Shown: one piece after another, positions 22,641 to 36,900 of the stretch
How positions within the stretch are numbered: the stretch's first letter is position 1
Layout: the number at the start of each line of letters is the position of its first letter
Source of the DNA: Eucommia ulmoides
Taxonomy: Eukaryota; Streptophyta; Magnoliopsida; Garryales; Eucommiaceae
Length of the DNA: 64,000 nt
Direction: 5' to 3'
NCBI GenBank assembly: GCA_016647705.1
Contig: CM028332.1
Span: forward strand, 28,773,300 to 28,837,299
Notes under the pieces: model-generated
Databases searched by the model: none
Told to the model about the DNA's origin: nothing
What the model saw: the letters and a program-made list of their open reading frames with translations, nothing else
Program-made: the position numbers and the translations under genes

Positions 22641-23274
22641 AGTAGAAGGTTTAACACACGTGCCTACACTCTCACAGTTACATATATCTAACTTGTATGT
22701 AAAATATTTGTTAAATGTAACAAATATTATACAACTAAATGTAACTAATATTACGCTGATATATGTAACATAGTTATATGTGATTTGTAATTATTTATTT
22801 ATAACTAATTTTAATTATATGTGATTAACATTTATTATAATACGAAATTACTCACCAAATTCTTTTTACCGTCCACATGAGCACATGCGGGACTAATATA
22901 GAACCAAAAATCAGTTTAAGAGATTAAATCAAAATTTATCTTTTAAAGAGAACTAATAACAGATGATACTCGTAATTTGAGACTAATCGTTAATTATCTA
23001 TTATATTTAATATTTAAAATTATAATTGAGAATATTAAAATTTAAATCGGTTGAAAGAGGTGATGTGTGATTATAGTTGAGATCAATACTAGATCTTGTT
23101 TTTGAGTATTTTGTCGACGTGAAATGTAATGATATTAACGCAATAACATTTTTATTTACACTTTAGCACCAATTTAAATTAGTATTTAATATATCCTACC
23201 CAAAATAATTTAAATTAGAAATGAAAAACATAATCAACATTTGAATTATGTTTTTTTAATTACTATTATTATTA
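22641..23274. other. AT-rich intergenic DNA with scattered GTAACA words
   Basis: 22670-22800 keeps several tgtaacaaatatta-like words like those in the neighbouring element and may be its degenerate flank. The rest is featureless. Confidence 0.4.
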
Positions 23275-23279
23275 TTATA

Positions 23280-23485
23280 TGTAAAGGTGGGTCCGGGGCA
23301 ACTTATGCGCACCTCAGCTAATCACTTCTCCAGGCAATCTTAAGGGCACATTCTTCCACATCGGCCTGGTGCATTCAAGATTAAATTCAAGATTTAACTC
23401 ATGAAGTATTCTCCAGAAGAATCGAACTCTGATTGACAAGAAAAATAGGCATCTCCCCTTGATAATCAGACTAACACGTCTTGGG
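23280..23485 (-). mobile_element. SINE (Au-like)
   Basis: On the minus strand an A-box-like region (ttagtctgattatcaaggg) is followed about 35 bp later by the B box agttcgattc (plus-strand gaatcgaact, 23419-23428). The minus-strand 3' end reads gttgccccggacccaccttt, resembling the gccccggacacc ending of Au-type plant SINEs. A (TAA)n-type tail follows, the complement of attattattatt at 23265-23278. Length about 200 bp fits the class. No target duplication was resolved. Confidence 0.5.
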
Positions 23486-23489
23486 TGAA

Positions 23490-24800
23490 TTATGTTTCAT
23501 ATCATCTTCGCTTTGAGACTTTGAGATTCAAATAAAAACACCGGTTATCTAATTTTTGTGTTATTAATATGTGTTGTATTAAATAATATTTTGGGTATTT
23601 TGTGACCCAATTATTTATGGGATTCAATAATAATTTGGGATATATAAATATATTAATATATTCCCCTTGGTGAAGAGATAAATATGATATATTTATTTGT
23701 GTCAAATTATTTAAGATGTGAATTAAAATTGTTCATTAAAGTACCAACTTGAAAATATTGATTTGACGTGTTATGTGAGTTATCCCACATCGATAACCGA
23801 ACAAGATGAAAAGTCATTTATTCAGACTGGGGTTACCTCTTGTAGGTAAACCCTCTAGGGTGTTGAAATGATATGGACATAAAGTAGGATAAAGACTATA
23901 AAATAAATAAAGCCACCACGCGCACGAGCAGCACCGCCAACGCTGACTGCCTGCTCGTTCGACCTTGTCGAGCCGGTCGCGAGCTCGGGTCCTATGCCTT
24001 GGCCTTGGGACTCTTGGGAAATGCTTGGCTTAAATTTGGTATATTTTTGTACAAAATTCGAAAAAATCCAAGTCAAACACAGTTTAAAGTACAAACTGCA
24101 GGTTTTATAACTAAACCTGAAGGTTACCTATTCAGGTGTGTAACTGCTAAGAATTTCAAACCTAAAGACTCTTTAAGTGTGTAACTGCCTGAAAGTTACT
24201 GCATTCCATTGAATGCCTTAAAGTTTCAGACTTCTTCATGTTAGTTTTTGTTCCATATAAAAGGGCATGCATTCTTAGCATTAGTCATCCTATAAGTTTG
24301 CATACCATTCTTGTTTTCTAGCTAGGATTTTTCTTTGGTTGTTGTTCTTGTGTTTTTAAAGTTCTTGAGAGAGTTAATCACTTCTTTAGTTCGTTCGGCT
24401 TCTGATTTCTGGTGTTGATACCAGTAGCAGCTTGATCGTTGTATCTTGAGAGACAAACGCTCATTCAACTGTAAGCACCTAGCAGAGGCGAAATCTATTT
24501 TAAGGATAAATCATCAAACAATTACCTCGATAATTTCTTCTGGTATTTCTGTTTCTGTTTGTTTTTATTACACAATATGTATTTATGTTTTTTGTTTATT
24601 TTATTGTTATACAACCACCATTCTTCTTTCTGTTTTTTTTATATTCTAGATTGTAATTTCTTTTCTTGTAGTCATCTGGAATGTTTTCGTAATAAAGAAC
24701 TCAGAACTGTTTCCTTTTCATTTTTATTTTCCAGTTAATAATTAATTAAATAATAAATTATTTAATTAATTTTTCAACCATATTTTACTAACAACATGAA
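23490..24800 (+). mobile_element. LTR-like block, possible solo LTR
   Basis: The block has LTR-type organisation. An upstream AT-rich part is followed by gagttatcccacatcgataa (23781). Next is a GC-rich stretch with gcgcacgagcagcaccgcc. A good TATA motif, ccatataaaagggcatgc, lies at about 24252. A T-rich leader-like part ends near actaacaaca (24783-24792). No gag or pol flanks it, so it would be a solo LTR. Ends and target duplication are unresolved. Confidence 0.4.
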
Positions 24801-25733
24801 GGTGTTAATTTAGGAAGCATAGATACAGACACAGGTGTTGTATCTAATATGAGTTCGACACGGGATTGACAAATTCTAAGAAATAAAGATATTATTAGTA
24901 TTATTATTTAAAAAAAACATATGATTGCTTAGGTTATTTATAACACCAAGAAATTTTATAAATAAATTATTACATAAAAAAAAATAATAATAATAACACT
25001 AATGCCACATGATTCTTTAAATTATCAATCAAGTATTGTCAAGAACTTAATTGCAAACTAATTTTAGGTCCGTGTTAAGTGCGGATTTTGGATTAATTTG
25101 TATGTGTATTTTATTTAATTATGTAAATTTAATATTATATTTGTTGAATTTGACAAAATATTTTGTAGTAGTCTTTTTTATGTTATTTATGTGAGTTAAC
25201 CATATATTATTGGGATTGTTGAAGATATTTAAGATTTTTTTTTTTTTGTAATATTTGTTTTCAATTAATATTTTAAACATTTTAGTTTAACATGTTTAAA
25301 CTGAGGACAATGTTTAATGTTTGATGGAATGATAAAATTTTAGTTGAATACAATTTTAATGTTAAAGAAATGTATGATTGCAAGTTCCTTTTTTTATATT
25401 TGTATAGTAACAAAAATGTCACATTATGGTTGCATTCCATCAAAAATGAAAAAAAAAAAAAAAAAAAAAACAATCAAGCTTCACAAAAAAAATACCTGAC
25501 TTGAAACATTAGATATTCATATTTGTTCCTCCAAATTTGGTAAATATCATTGCATACAATTTTTAATTTGACTTAAAATTTTAGCATCTCTATGCCAGGC
25601 AACATGATAAGCAACATCTTTACTTGGCTAAGACATTGATACACATTCGATACGTTGCAATACACCTTCAATATGTCAGGTAATACGTCTCTGACACGTG
25701 TAAATATTTATTTCTATAGGGCATATACATTGT
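24801..25733. other. AT-rich intergenic DNA
   Basis: Homopolymer runs (for example poly-A 25449-25470) and no coding or repeat structure that I can define. Confidence 0.5.
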
Positions 25734-26006
25734 GTTTGGTACGCTGCAATGGAATGAAATGACAATAGTTTTGGAATTAGTATGATAATAGAATGAAATG
25801 GTCATTGTCATTCCTATATTTGGTAACAAAATGTATTAGATGAGATATTGGAATGATCATTCCTATTCTGATATGTGATTAGGATTGTGAATAAATCAAG
25901 AACGAAATACATTTGTATAATAAAGTCTTCACTTGAAAAACATATAATTTTTTTTTTAAATAAAGAATATTTGAGCATAAACCAAATAAAATTTCAAATA
26001 AGAGGA

Positions 26007-26069
<63 letters not shown>

Positions 26070-26630
26070 AGAGAGAGAGAGAGAGAAAAGAAGAAAAAGA
26101 AGAAGAGGATGAGGGAAGTGGTGGACAAGGGGTGGGTAGTGGTGTTATCGGGCCAGGGTTGGGGGGTGGTTCTGGTAGGGAATTGGGGGGTTAATTAGAG
26201 GAGAGAGAGAGAGAATCTGGCGCTGACTGTCGGCGTCGGATTCTCGCTGGAGAAGATGAGAGGAAGGAGGAGGGGGAGAAAAAAATATAATAATAAAAAA
26301 TAAATAAATTAAGGGAGATATTTGTTAGAAATTCAAAGAGTAAAATAGTAATTTAATTAAATTTTCTAATGGTAAAATAATAATTTAATTAAATTTCATT
26401 CTAATTCCAATATTTGGTTAATGTTTGGTTGCGTTTTTTGTTTGATAAATGATTTAAACATAATCCTATGTAATTCAGATTAATTATTATCAAATTTATT
26501 TTGAGATTGATTAACCACATGTTTTGTGCGATTACAAAATCCTTAGTAATGAAGATGAAATTTAATCAAATGTTCTAGACATAAGAATGAAATGATTATT
26601 TCCATGACCATTCCAATTCCAACACGAATA
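25734..26630. mobile_element. Copy of the TTTGGTACGCTG inverted-repeat family
   Basis: It starts tttggtacgctgcaatggaa, near-identical to the terminus of the 1880-13714 element. It continues with ggtcattgtcattcctatatttggtaac. The right side (26585-26625) has the mirrored gaccattccaattcc. The middle contains a long microsatellite and a GC-rich piece (tcggcgtcggattctcgctgg, 26230). Exact ends are approximate. Confidence 0.45.
26007..26086. repeat. Compound (AT)n(GT)n(GA)n microsatellite
   Basis: (AT)8 at 26007-26022, (GT)about 22 at 26023-26066, then (GA)8 after a short break. The overlapping C/V-rich ORF at 25875-26198 is an artefact of this repeat. Confidence 0.95.
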
Positions 26631-27339
26631 TAGGTTAGCCGTCTCTGTGACGGACATACGTGACATGTATTACACTCCATAAATACGTGTTGGACAAGTA
26701 TTCTCTGTGTGTTCTATAGAAAGAAATGTGTAACTAGATATTTTTGAGTAGTAATATAAGAATTAGGATTTGGTCGAACATTTTAAATGGAGAATAGATT
26801 TCCATGTTTTTTTAGGGATAAGGTAATTAAACCAATATCGTAGATACTTTTGAGTGGTAGAATTAGGATTTGGTCAACATTTTAAATGGAGAATAGATTT
26901 ACATGTTTTTAGGGATAAAATAATTAAACCAATGTCTATCCTTAATTATTGTCCAAGAATCTACTTAACAAAAATGGAGGAAGCATTAAAAACACGATTC
27001 AATGCGAGCATAATTGTTGTCAACGAAACTAAGCCCTAGATTCAAGAATAACCGTCGCATTTATTTTAGGAAAAGGAAATGCTAAAACTTTACCATCATC
27101 ACCTACACTCCAATTACATTTTATTCTATGTTTTTGGGAAAAATACTCCAGAAATTCTAGATTCACTACAATTGTACTATTTTTGTACTTTTGTGAGAGA
27201 AAAATAGTAAATACGAAATGCAATTATATTTTTTTTTTAGATATTATAAAATCAAGGTAAATTACTTTTCAGACCTTTTAACTATTGACACATTTCTATA
27301 TAATCTCATAAATTTTTTCGTTTTACTTTTTAAACAATC
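26631..27339. other. Intergenic DNA with a ~95-bp tandem duplication and a MITE-like tail
   Basis: Two copies of aattaggatttggtc..aacattttaaatggagaatag lie at about 26759-26840 and 26860-26935. The end (27245-27335: ttttcagaccttttaactat) resembles half of the repeat at 47.04-47.21 kb. No gene is present. Confidence 0.5.
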
Positions 27340-28240
27340 TAAGAGCATCTCCAAGGGTTGTTGAATCTGTTGTGTCATCCCAAATATGACATTTTTGAAC
27401 CCCAAAACTAGTTTCAATGGTTGTGCCATTTGGTGTGTCATATGACACAGGCATAAGGCATACCATTTGACTGTTAGAGTAGCAACGACTACTCCAACGG
27501 TCTGAAATCTCAAGAGTAACGAGCAAAAATTTGAAAAAAACTAAAGCCACAACATCTATATAATTGATAAAGGAATAAATGAAAATCAAATACTGAATCA
27601 AATCTGTGAATCGCCATCTCGAATCGCAAGCCTTCATCACCATTTGAATCGCAACTAGATCTGTGAATCGCCATCTCGAATTGCTATTTGAATCGCCGTC
27701 GTCTTCTCCATCTAAATTGCAAGCCTCCATCGCCTTAGCCATCTGAATCGCAGCCCTAAGTTGTTGCCTTCGCAAGCCTCCATTGTAGTCTCGTCTTCGC
27801 CATCGAAAGCCTTCATCGCAGATTCGTAGCGCAAAGGTCGATTCTATCTTTCTCTCTTGCTTTATATCTCTATGTATCGTGAGCGGGCATTGCTTTGTGC
27901 GATTTGGGCTAGATAATAGTCTAAAGGGTTTGGATGTTGGGCTGGAATTAGTCTATAATTATGATTAGGCTAATTATGGGGTGGTTTGGGTTAGCTGGGA
28001 ATTAGTCTATTGGGTTTGGGGGCTGGGCTGGGCTGGGCTGGGCTAATTATGACTGGTTTGGGCTAATTTCTGATTAGTGTTTTGATTATAATTTTAATTG
28101 GTGTAGTTTCAATTGGTTTGTGGAATGATGGTTTGGGTTTAATTGGTGTGGTGTATTTTAATTTTTGTTTACTTTGGTTAATTTAGTTTAATTTAAATTA
28201 AAGTCGGTCCAATTTATTTACTTTAATTTAATACATGCAG

Positions 28241-29188
28241 ATGGATTCTGAATCAAATCATTATTTCATGAGTCTTTTTTGGATGATTTTTCTGAAGATC
28301 AACCTGAAACTGAATCAACAAATTACAATGTTGAACCAATCCCCCAAAATCGAAATACAACGAGATCAATAACTAGAAAGGTACAAAGAGCAAAAAATTT
28401 CAATTCTACCGAGGATATTCTTATTGTTTCTGGTTGGCTAAACACAAAAATTCGATCACCGGTAGTGGTCAACAACACAATGCGTTTTGGAAGAGAATAC
28501 ATGAATACTTTAACACGAATGGAGGAGTTGAATTTAGGCGTAGACAAGCCTCTATTATGAGCCGATGGCAAGATATTAATAAACAATGTGCTAAATTTGT
28601 TGGATTTCATAGCTTGATTCAAAAAACTCATCAAAGCAGTCATACTGATCAAAGCAAGGTAATACTTTTTGGATAGAAATTATAAATTTCGAAATTATGT
28701 TTTTAAATTTTAATGTTATTTTCGTGTTTTTGCAACTTCTCAAAGCAAAAGAGATGTATATTGCAGAATTCAACAAACTATTCATGTACGAGTATTATTG
28801 GGAAATACTGAAGAATGAACGCAAATAGACTGATCTTCTATCAGGTAGTAGCAAAAAGCCAAAAAGTTACTCAAGTGCAAGTCCTGCTATATCTTCTGCT
28901 ACAAGTGCAAATTGTGTTAATTTAGGAAATGATCATGAAACTGGAATAAGCCAAGAAAGGCCTCTAGGCCGAAAAACCTCCAAGAAACAAGTCAAAAGTA
29001 AAAAATCAGCTACCGTTGCAAAACGAGAAGAAGCTGCAGATGTTTTTGATAAATTTTTAGAAGATAAGTTGAAAATGGAAGAGAGTACAGCTGAACGAGA
29101 TCGTGATGCATTAGATTAACATGCCCTTCAATTACGACAACATGCCGTTTAGTTAGAAATTGGAAAAAAAAAAAAAAAAAAAAATAGA
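28241..29188 (+). pseudogene. Harbinger ORF1 (Myb/SANT-like, NAM-associated) pseudogene
   Basis: Harbinger ORF1 proteins bind DNA and help bring the transposase to the nucleus and element ends. ATG at 28241 starts MDSESNHYF. A frameshift near 28270 leads to a frame (28279-28560) with FNSTEDILIVSGWLNT, the trihelix/Myb-like core. A second shift gives AFWKRIHEYFN and SRWQDINKQCAKF (28434-28676). A probable intron or further shift (about 28670-28750) is followed by EFNKLFMYEYYW-like text. The C-terminal NAM-associated part then reads REEAADVFDKFLEDKLKMEE (about 29026-29085). Stops at 28827 and 29117 and an 18-base A run at 29165 finish it. The order of domains is normal; the reading frame is destroyed. 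Confidence 0.8.
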
Positions 29189-30739
29189 GAAAAGAGCTGA
29201 ACTAAATCTTATAATGCAAATCGACACTCATAAAATGGATCCCATCTCTACTTAGTATTATGATGGTCTGAAAATGAAAATCATTAGATAGACGGGTTTT
29301 AATTTATAAGCTATTTTTTATTTTCAACAATATAGTTATGTAGTCTATGTTGATCATGTACCATTACTATATTAAGGTTATCCTTTTCATTTTAACATTT
29401 TCAATCAATGCATTCATCAAATTCAAACTACACGAAAAAAAAAAAATACTAATACAAATTCAAATTCAAACTACATGAAAAATACATAATACTAATACAA
29501 ATTCAAATTTAAAAATACATAAAACTAATACAAATTCAAACTACTACTCTATCCTATAACGTTGCCATAGGTGTTCTACAAGATCATTTTGGAGTTGGGA
29601 ATGACTTGTTGCAACTCGACTTTCTTGCGTGGCTTGAATAAAAGTTGAAAAATCCGAAGTATGAGCATGAGACACTTCGATAGATGGATTTGTGTCACTT
29701 TCGTCAAAGTCAATGTTACCAATTGCTCCTTTATCCTCAATGTTCATACTATGCATAATTACGCATACTTTCATAATATTGGCGAGAGCGTTTCCTCCTC
29801 CCAAAAACGTGTAAGGCCACGCAAAATTGCAAAACAAGCTTAGAGCACTCCGAAAACATATTCTACATCTTTCCTTGTTGACTCTTGTGTCGCAGAAAAA
29901 TATTTCTTCTTCAAGCCTTGTGGGCAATAAATTATTTTCACAAATGTTGACCAATTTGAATAAATTCCATCAGCTTGGTAATATTACATTGTATAATTAT
30001 GCCCATTAAGATTATAATTAATAGCAGGGGCACGACCCTAGATTAGTTAATCAAAAATAGGAGATTGATTCAACACGTTAATATCATTAAATAATCCCAG
30101 CAAACCGAAAAAGGCATACCATACCCAAAGATCTTGTGAAGAAACAACTTTCAAAATGATGGTTGGTTCATGACAATGACAAGTATACATACCTTGCCAT
30201 GCAATAGGATAATTTTTCTACTTCCAGTGCATACAATCAATGCTTCCCAATATTCTTGGAAAGCCACGATTTTCACCAAAGGATAGCAATTGGGAGATAT
30301 TATTGCTATTTGGTGCTCTTAAATACTCATCGCCAAATATTGCACCAATTGCTTTAACAAACCGCTTTAAGCTCTCTACGACGGTGCTTTCTCCAATCTC
30401 ATATTCATCTACAGAATTCGCTACATTTCCATAAGCAAGCATCCTAAATACAATTGTTACCTTCTGAAGAGAAGATAAACCTAAAACTACACAAACATAC
30501 AGAAAAGAGAACGACTCATTCAAGACCTCATTCGGAATAAATTTTCATTATATACTAGAGATTCAGAGAAATAGTACTGAAAAAACATTTCATGACTAGA
30601 AATTCGATTATGAAAGATAGAATTGTGACTTGGGACAGAACCACGTCGCGGTGCATTTTGACGTACGTGTTCATCCGCTTTAACCATCCTTGCTAACAAC
30701 TCGAATTCTTCATCAGAATCATCATCATGTTTGAGGATA

Positions 30740-30744
30740 TCTAA
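30740..30744. repeat. Target-site duplication TCTAA, left copy
   Basis: tctaa directly before the TG of the left LTR, repeated at 39463-39467 after the CA of the right LTR. Removing the element and one copy joins the transposase coding sequence. Confidence 0.93.
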
Positions 30745-32695
30745 TGTCACAACCCGTCCCGGACACCCGTCATCCCGAGGCTGGCGTGACTACAACATGA
30801 CATCACCAAAATCCCAAATAAACTAATGAAATAAACTATACATACACTTAATAATACAAACATCTATTATGGGGGACACGCCTGTCCCGTTATTTATGAA
30901 CTGAAAGTATTTATTCATGAACCTTTTATAGGTTCGCCTTTGACAGCTTCTATCGAGCGCCTATATGACTCCATCACATAGCTCTACCTAGTGCTAGTAG
31001 GGGACTGACTCCTAGCTGTTGTACCTGCGACTGTACTGCCTTCTTAGTAAAACATTTTTTAAAACAATGACATTTTCTAAATATTATCATAATTAAATAA
31101 TGAATCAAGCATAAGTATATAAACAGTAAAAATTAAGCGATATAGATAAGTTCCATCTAGTATAAAATCATACCGATCACCATAATAAATAATAAATCAT
31201 CCATTATAAGTAAAATACCATATCTCAGACACACACCTCAAACACACATCTCAAACACCCCACTCCACCACAACACACACACTGGCTAGCCATAGTGATC
31301 GTTTTAACCTCACGATCGGGAGTTGCAACGGTACCGTAACATCCGTAGGAATGCCTTCCTACGAAATATCCACACCTCTTTTGGGGAGAAATATAATCCA
31401 CACCCCTTACGGGGAGAAACCACCCCCCTTTCGGGGAGAACAACCATGGCATCGTCAAAATCAAATACAGCGTCATCGAATCACAACTCAATAAATATCG
31501 TCTAATCACCACGTCTACCTCTTTTCTTCAAAACTAACTTTTAAATCCAAAAATCATATTTCACACTTTCTTTTAAAGAAAACGTCCGATTTTATTAAAA
31601 CTACTTTTCTCCCCTTTATTTTTAGGAAACCAGGCATTTTTAGAAAAATAAATGTTTCATATTCTCTTTTTAAAAACACAGTCTAATTCTACCAAATCCA
31701 GCAGAAATTCATTTTCAACTTTCTTTTTGAAAACTATCGAAATCCAATTTACCAACTCATTCAAATCCTGCTTGATCCATATCATTTATTCATACAGTTT
31801 AAATAATCACATATTTCATCATATATATTCATAGAAAAATAGTTTGGCAAGAAGACAGTACACTCACCTTGATATCCGTTTTGCAAAATTGACACTGATC
31901 GCACTCTATCTGGACGCCAGTGCCTGCGAACCTAATAGTGACAGAGTCTAAATTAATATCTTATCTAAAACATCCTAATCATGCAATGCCGACCCTATAT
32001 TCCGAATCGTTACTAGTTTTTAGGTACCACATACTTAAAATTAATTAATCATTACTAAATTATTATGATTTTAGGAATTGTAATACTAACTAAAATTTAA
32101 TATTTAACGAGAATTAACAATCAATTGAAGTTTCACCTGTTTTCGAAACGTTTGGTGACCACGGAATGAGTTTTGGATTTTCCTGGGGTGGTTTCTGCAA
32201 TTTTTTTTTTTTTTTTCTCTTTTCATGTTTCTGTTCTTCTTCCTTCTTCCAACCACGTCTGCCGCTGACCCCCCCTCTCTCACTCCTCCTTCACCGACCG
32301 CTGGAGACCCTTTCCTGTCCTCCCACGCCCACACACACACTCACTGGCCAAACCGACGATCACCCACACATACCCACGTCTGTTGAACAATATACACACA
32401 CCACTGACCGGATCTCGCTGCCGCTGATCATTTGCTCCGATCATACCCATGCCGGCAACGCTGCACCCGATCACACGCATACAGCACACGATCGTTTCTG
32501 TTTTTGTTTTACTAAGTTCTCGCCGACAAAACACACACAACGTCGCCGACGATCGACAACCCACATACGCCGGTGACGACGGAACAGCACCGACCGAAAG
32601 TACACCCACTGCCGAACGACCTCACTCACCGACCGCTCCTTACTGACTGCCGAACTTTCTCCCCTTTCTTTTCTTTTCTCTGTTTCATTTTTTTT

Positions 32696-32728
<33 letters not shown>

Positions 32729-32956
32729 CTGGTTTTGGTTCAGCCGACATACTCACACACACACACGGCCACTGTCGACGACGAGCACACTACCGGCGAT
32801 ACACTGACCAACGAACAAAACACACACCCACTCCGTCTGCACACTCCCTCACCGGCGGCGACACCGACAACAGACAACCGGAACCTACACCGGCGAACCC
32901 CTCTCTTTCTTCCCTTCTCGATTCTTCTCCCGTTTTTCTCTATATTTCTGCGTGTG

Positions 32957-33002
<46 letters not shown>

Positions 33003-33270
33003 TGTCCTAGAAGCCAACCACCTGGCCTTTCTCCTCACCACCGTTTGCCACCGTTTCTCTATCTAAACATATAAAATGTAAAATTGCACTTAAGCCCCCT
33101 TTATTTTAGTTAAGCATCAAGTTTCATTTTAATGTTCTAAACATTTGCAATTTGGTCCCCTAACTTTTAAATTACATCTTAATTTCTGAAACCCGCCCCG
33201 CTATTTTCGAAATATTATAAAAATGCAACAAAAATTATTTGTATTTTTAAAAAAAAATCGAGGTCTCACA
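30745..33270 (-). repeat. Left LTR of gypsy-type element copy 1
   Basis: tgtcacaacccgtccc at the left edge and ggtctcaca at the right. It contains a short tandem block of ccacacc..cggggagaa (31366-31440), a C/A-rich stretch with many cacacac words (32330-32570), a poly-T run (32697-32728) and (TA)n(GT)n at 32957-32999. The T/P/H-rich frames at 32166-33010 come from this composition. Confidence 0.9.
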
Positions 33271-33875
33271 ACTCTTCCCTCCTAAATGAAATTTCGTCCC
33301 GAAATTTTCGTCAACCCTATAGGGATTTTATTTTTTTATTATTATTATTATTATTTTATTATTTTTTCTAACATACTAATACGTCAGACGTGCACCACAT
33401 AATTAGGTTAGTCCCACTTCATTTTAGAATAATTAGTCTCTATGCAGGGTCTCATGATCGCGAATCACCCATAAGTTTGTAATCGTCAAATCATTTCTTC
33501 ATATTGCAACAATTCTATTTGTCGTGGGTTACATTGTATCCGATAACCCACCAACGGGGTGCACTTGGTCAATCACACCTAACACAAACAGCCAACTGTC
33601 AAATAATCAATTTTCAGTAGGTCCGCGACTTCAATAATTTTCTCACAGCTAACCTTTATCCATCTTGTCTAACTGTTCCAGGCAACCAGTTCACAGCAAT
33701 ATCCCCATTCAATATTTTAACGATACCCGCAACTACTTTCTTAAGCAATCGCTAACCCAAATCCCACGTGAACTGGCCCGTGGGGCTAATAATCATTGAT
33801 CACACTAATCACATCAAGATTTTCAATATTCTTGAAAACGACTTATAATTAGTATCACAATCTAACGTTAACTAA

Positions 33876-33922
<47 letters not shown>

Positions 33923-36900
33923 CCTCCATACGCCAAAACCATATAGATACGTTTCAAATCACGTTGAAATCATCTAAATACTTCTCAAAAACATAGATAC
34001 TACCCAACCCACAACACTACGTTTCAAAATACATCAAGCGGGTTATCTATAAGAATTCCCTTCATGTCTCCACATTTAATTAAGTCCCTAACAAAACCAC
34101 GCACTTTGATTATATTTCAGTCTGCCCATTCATGTTTCAAACACATATAAATATGAGTCAAAGTACCTAACTATATCCCAGCTACAAAATTTTTAATACT
34201 TCACAAAAGTTATTCGGAATAATTCAAATTATCCCATCTTTATGAGATCTCAATGTCCTCACATGTTGACTTCGCCTAATAATTAATAGTAAATTAATAC
34301 ATCTAATCGAGTTTCCTTTTCTTTTCTTCTCTCTCTCTCTCTCTTTTTTTTCCTAAAAAAAATAACCACACCGGTTGTCTCCAATTTTCGATAATTTTCC
34401 GTTTTCCTATCTCGGCTCAATTTATTTGACTGAAGTCATACATCATTTCCATACAACGCTTTATATGGTACCACTTTGATTACCGAAAAGGTGTCAACTT
34501 CCAATTCCCAAAAATTTCGAATCCCCGATCAACCGAATTTAATAATTTATCGACATATGCTAGATTTTAATCTAGGAGCCCCTAATCTTTATCAAACGTA
34601 TAATCCAACTAATCCTTACTTTTGATAAAAAAAAATAAAAATAATTATTATTATTTTATCCTATCTTTATTTGACATTTGCATGAAACCGGTGCTTTATG
34701 CAATCAAACAGTCCAGTCAATATATACTGGGCATACACATCAAGAAAACATCCCTTGAACTACTCTTCCATTTCCTTTCTGGAATAAGTCAAAGTTACAA
34801 TAATCCACTTAGATATTTCTATTCAACCTTAACTTTACTACCAACCAAATCACCTAACACAAATGTTGTGCTTTCCCATTTCCATTCTAATCTACTAATA
34901 ATACTCACACAATCTCAATAGTTTAGTATTACCTGGGTATTGAGTATATTGTTCTATACACCTCTTTTAAGGATTCTTCCGTCAATTGGCATTATTAAAA
35001 CTACACATTTTATTTCCATTTCTCAAAACTTCGTCATCATTTTTTACACGCTAGTCAGCTCTACAGTCAATTCCCACTGCATTGCTAAGCCTTATTAACC
35101 GGACATTCAACTACTGCATTTCTATAATGCAATCAATCAATGCCGATTTCAAAATCAAAATTTCAAACAGCGTTGCCATCTGACCAACCACCCATGAATC
35201 TTACAAGGGTCTCAACTCAATCCATAAGTTAATATGAACAATCACCTTACCGATTTCCGACCCCAAGCATCCGCTACAACGCTGGCCCTTCCTGAATAAT
35301 AATGGATGGTACGATTGTAATCTTTAATCAATTTTATTCAACGCCTCAACCTCAGATTTTGCTCTCGACTAAGCAACTATTCTTGAGTTTAGTGGTCGGT
35401 GCATATCCCACAAATTCCATCATACAGATAAAGTTACTAAAATGTCAAAGCAACTACAATTACCGCCAACTTCAAAAGTTTCGAATTCCCGTTATACTTT
35501 TCGACCTTTCTCATCAGACCATAGCTTTAACTTCCTTTGAATTTACTTAAACACTATTTCTCAAGACCACACATCCCGAATTTACTACTCGATCTTACCA
35601 AAACTCACCTCTATTGTACTTGACATACAATTGCTTTTCTTGCAGGATCAACAATACAATCTAGAGATATCCTACATGCTCTTCTCTACTCTCGACCGGA
35701 TCACCATTTTCACCACATCACAGTCCCTAACCTCCAACTAGTAATATCCTATTCAAAATCTAACACCCTGACCCTTCGCAGTTGATTAAACAAACAATCA
35801 ATTCTAACCGATAAGTTACCAATAACACCAAGTCCTTATGAGGATAAATATCAGGTCCAAATAAATCATATGTTAACAGTTTAATCTATTGTAACGACCC
35901 GGTTTCCTAGGGCCGTCACATAATTTCTCCTACACACAGCTTCTCCCACAGAAACTCCCTATACCTAAAACTAACTCACTCTAATTCCCAACTCTCAGTA
36001 ATAATTTAAATTTTATTTTATTTTATTTATTTATTTATTTTTTTACAACGGAAAGTATGAAATGTAACTAAGTACAATCACTCTTCTATTTCAAATTGAT
36101 TCACTCATTTTTCTACTCAACGACGTCCATCTTTAAAGTCCCAAAGCTATAATTAAAATTCCAAGTTCCCATATTTTATTAACACAATTATATTTAGCCA
36201 ACTATCAATTTGACTATGGTGATGATTTCATCTTCCCCAAAAAGACAAACTTAATTCATCCTGGATTTGGAAAGTAAATTTTTTTTCTTTGAAACAAACC
36301 ACCGATAACTTCATATTACTCCTACGGAAAGGACTAAATTTATGCATACCTACTATCGTCACGAACCCACAACTCTTGGCAACTTCCCACATATCATTTC
36401 TATTACGTTTATCATATTTACTAGTTCCTTAAATTGTTGTTCTGGCTGCCAACCTAGAGTGTATTACCACATTAAATGCTTGTTCACCATCGCCACAGTT
36501 TTCTCACGTTCAAAATTTCAACTAACACGAATTCTCCTCTTATTTTCATAATCTGATTTAAATGTATTTTGCTATACTATCTAGTAATTTAACAACTACA
36601 TATTAAGTGCTACGAATAGTCCTCAACGTCCAGTAATATGGTTATTCCCCAGTTATAAATCACACATTCCCAACTACTACTATTCTTACAATTGTGATCC
36701 TCCCAGTACCACTACCAACAATACAGTATCGCTCGAATTCCACCTACGATCAATATCACCATTTTGTCACATCACAACTTACCAATGAGTCAATCAACCA
36801 AGTACGATGCCAATACACTAACTATTGTAACACTTACGTATTAAACTCACCTATCTGTACCCTATCTCATGTCCCCTACTGACTAGACTACGGGCACGTC

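Noticed and set aside
32166..33010. T/P/H-rich ORFs (also 38382-39267, 206 aa) as genes
   Set aside because: They lie inside the two LTRs of the same element and arise from cacaca and poly-T composition. There is no domain and both strands are equally open.
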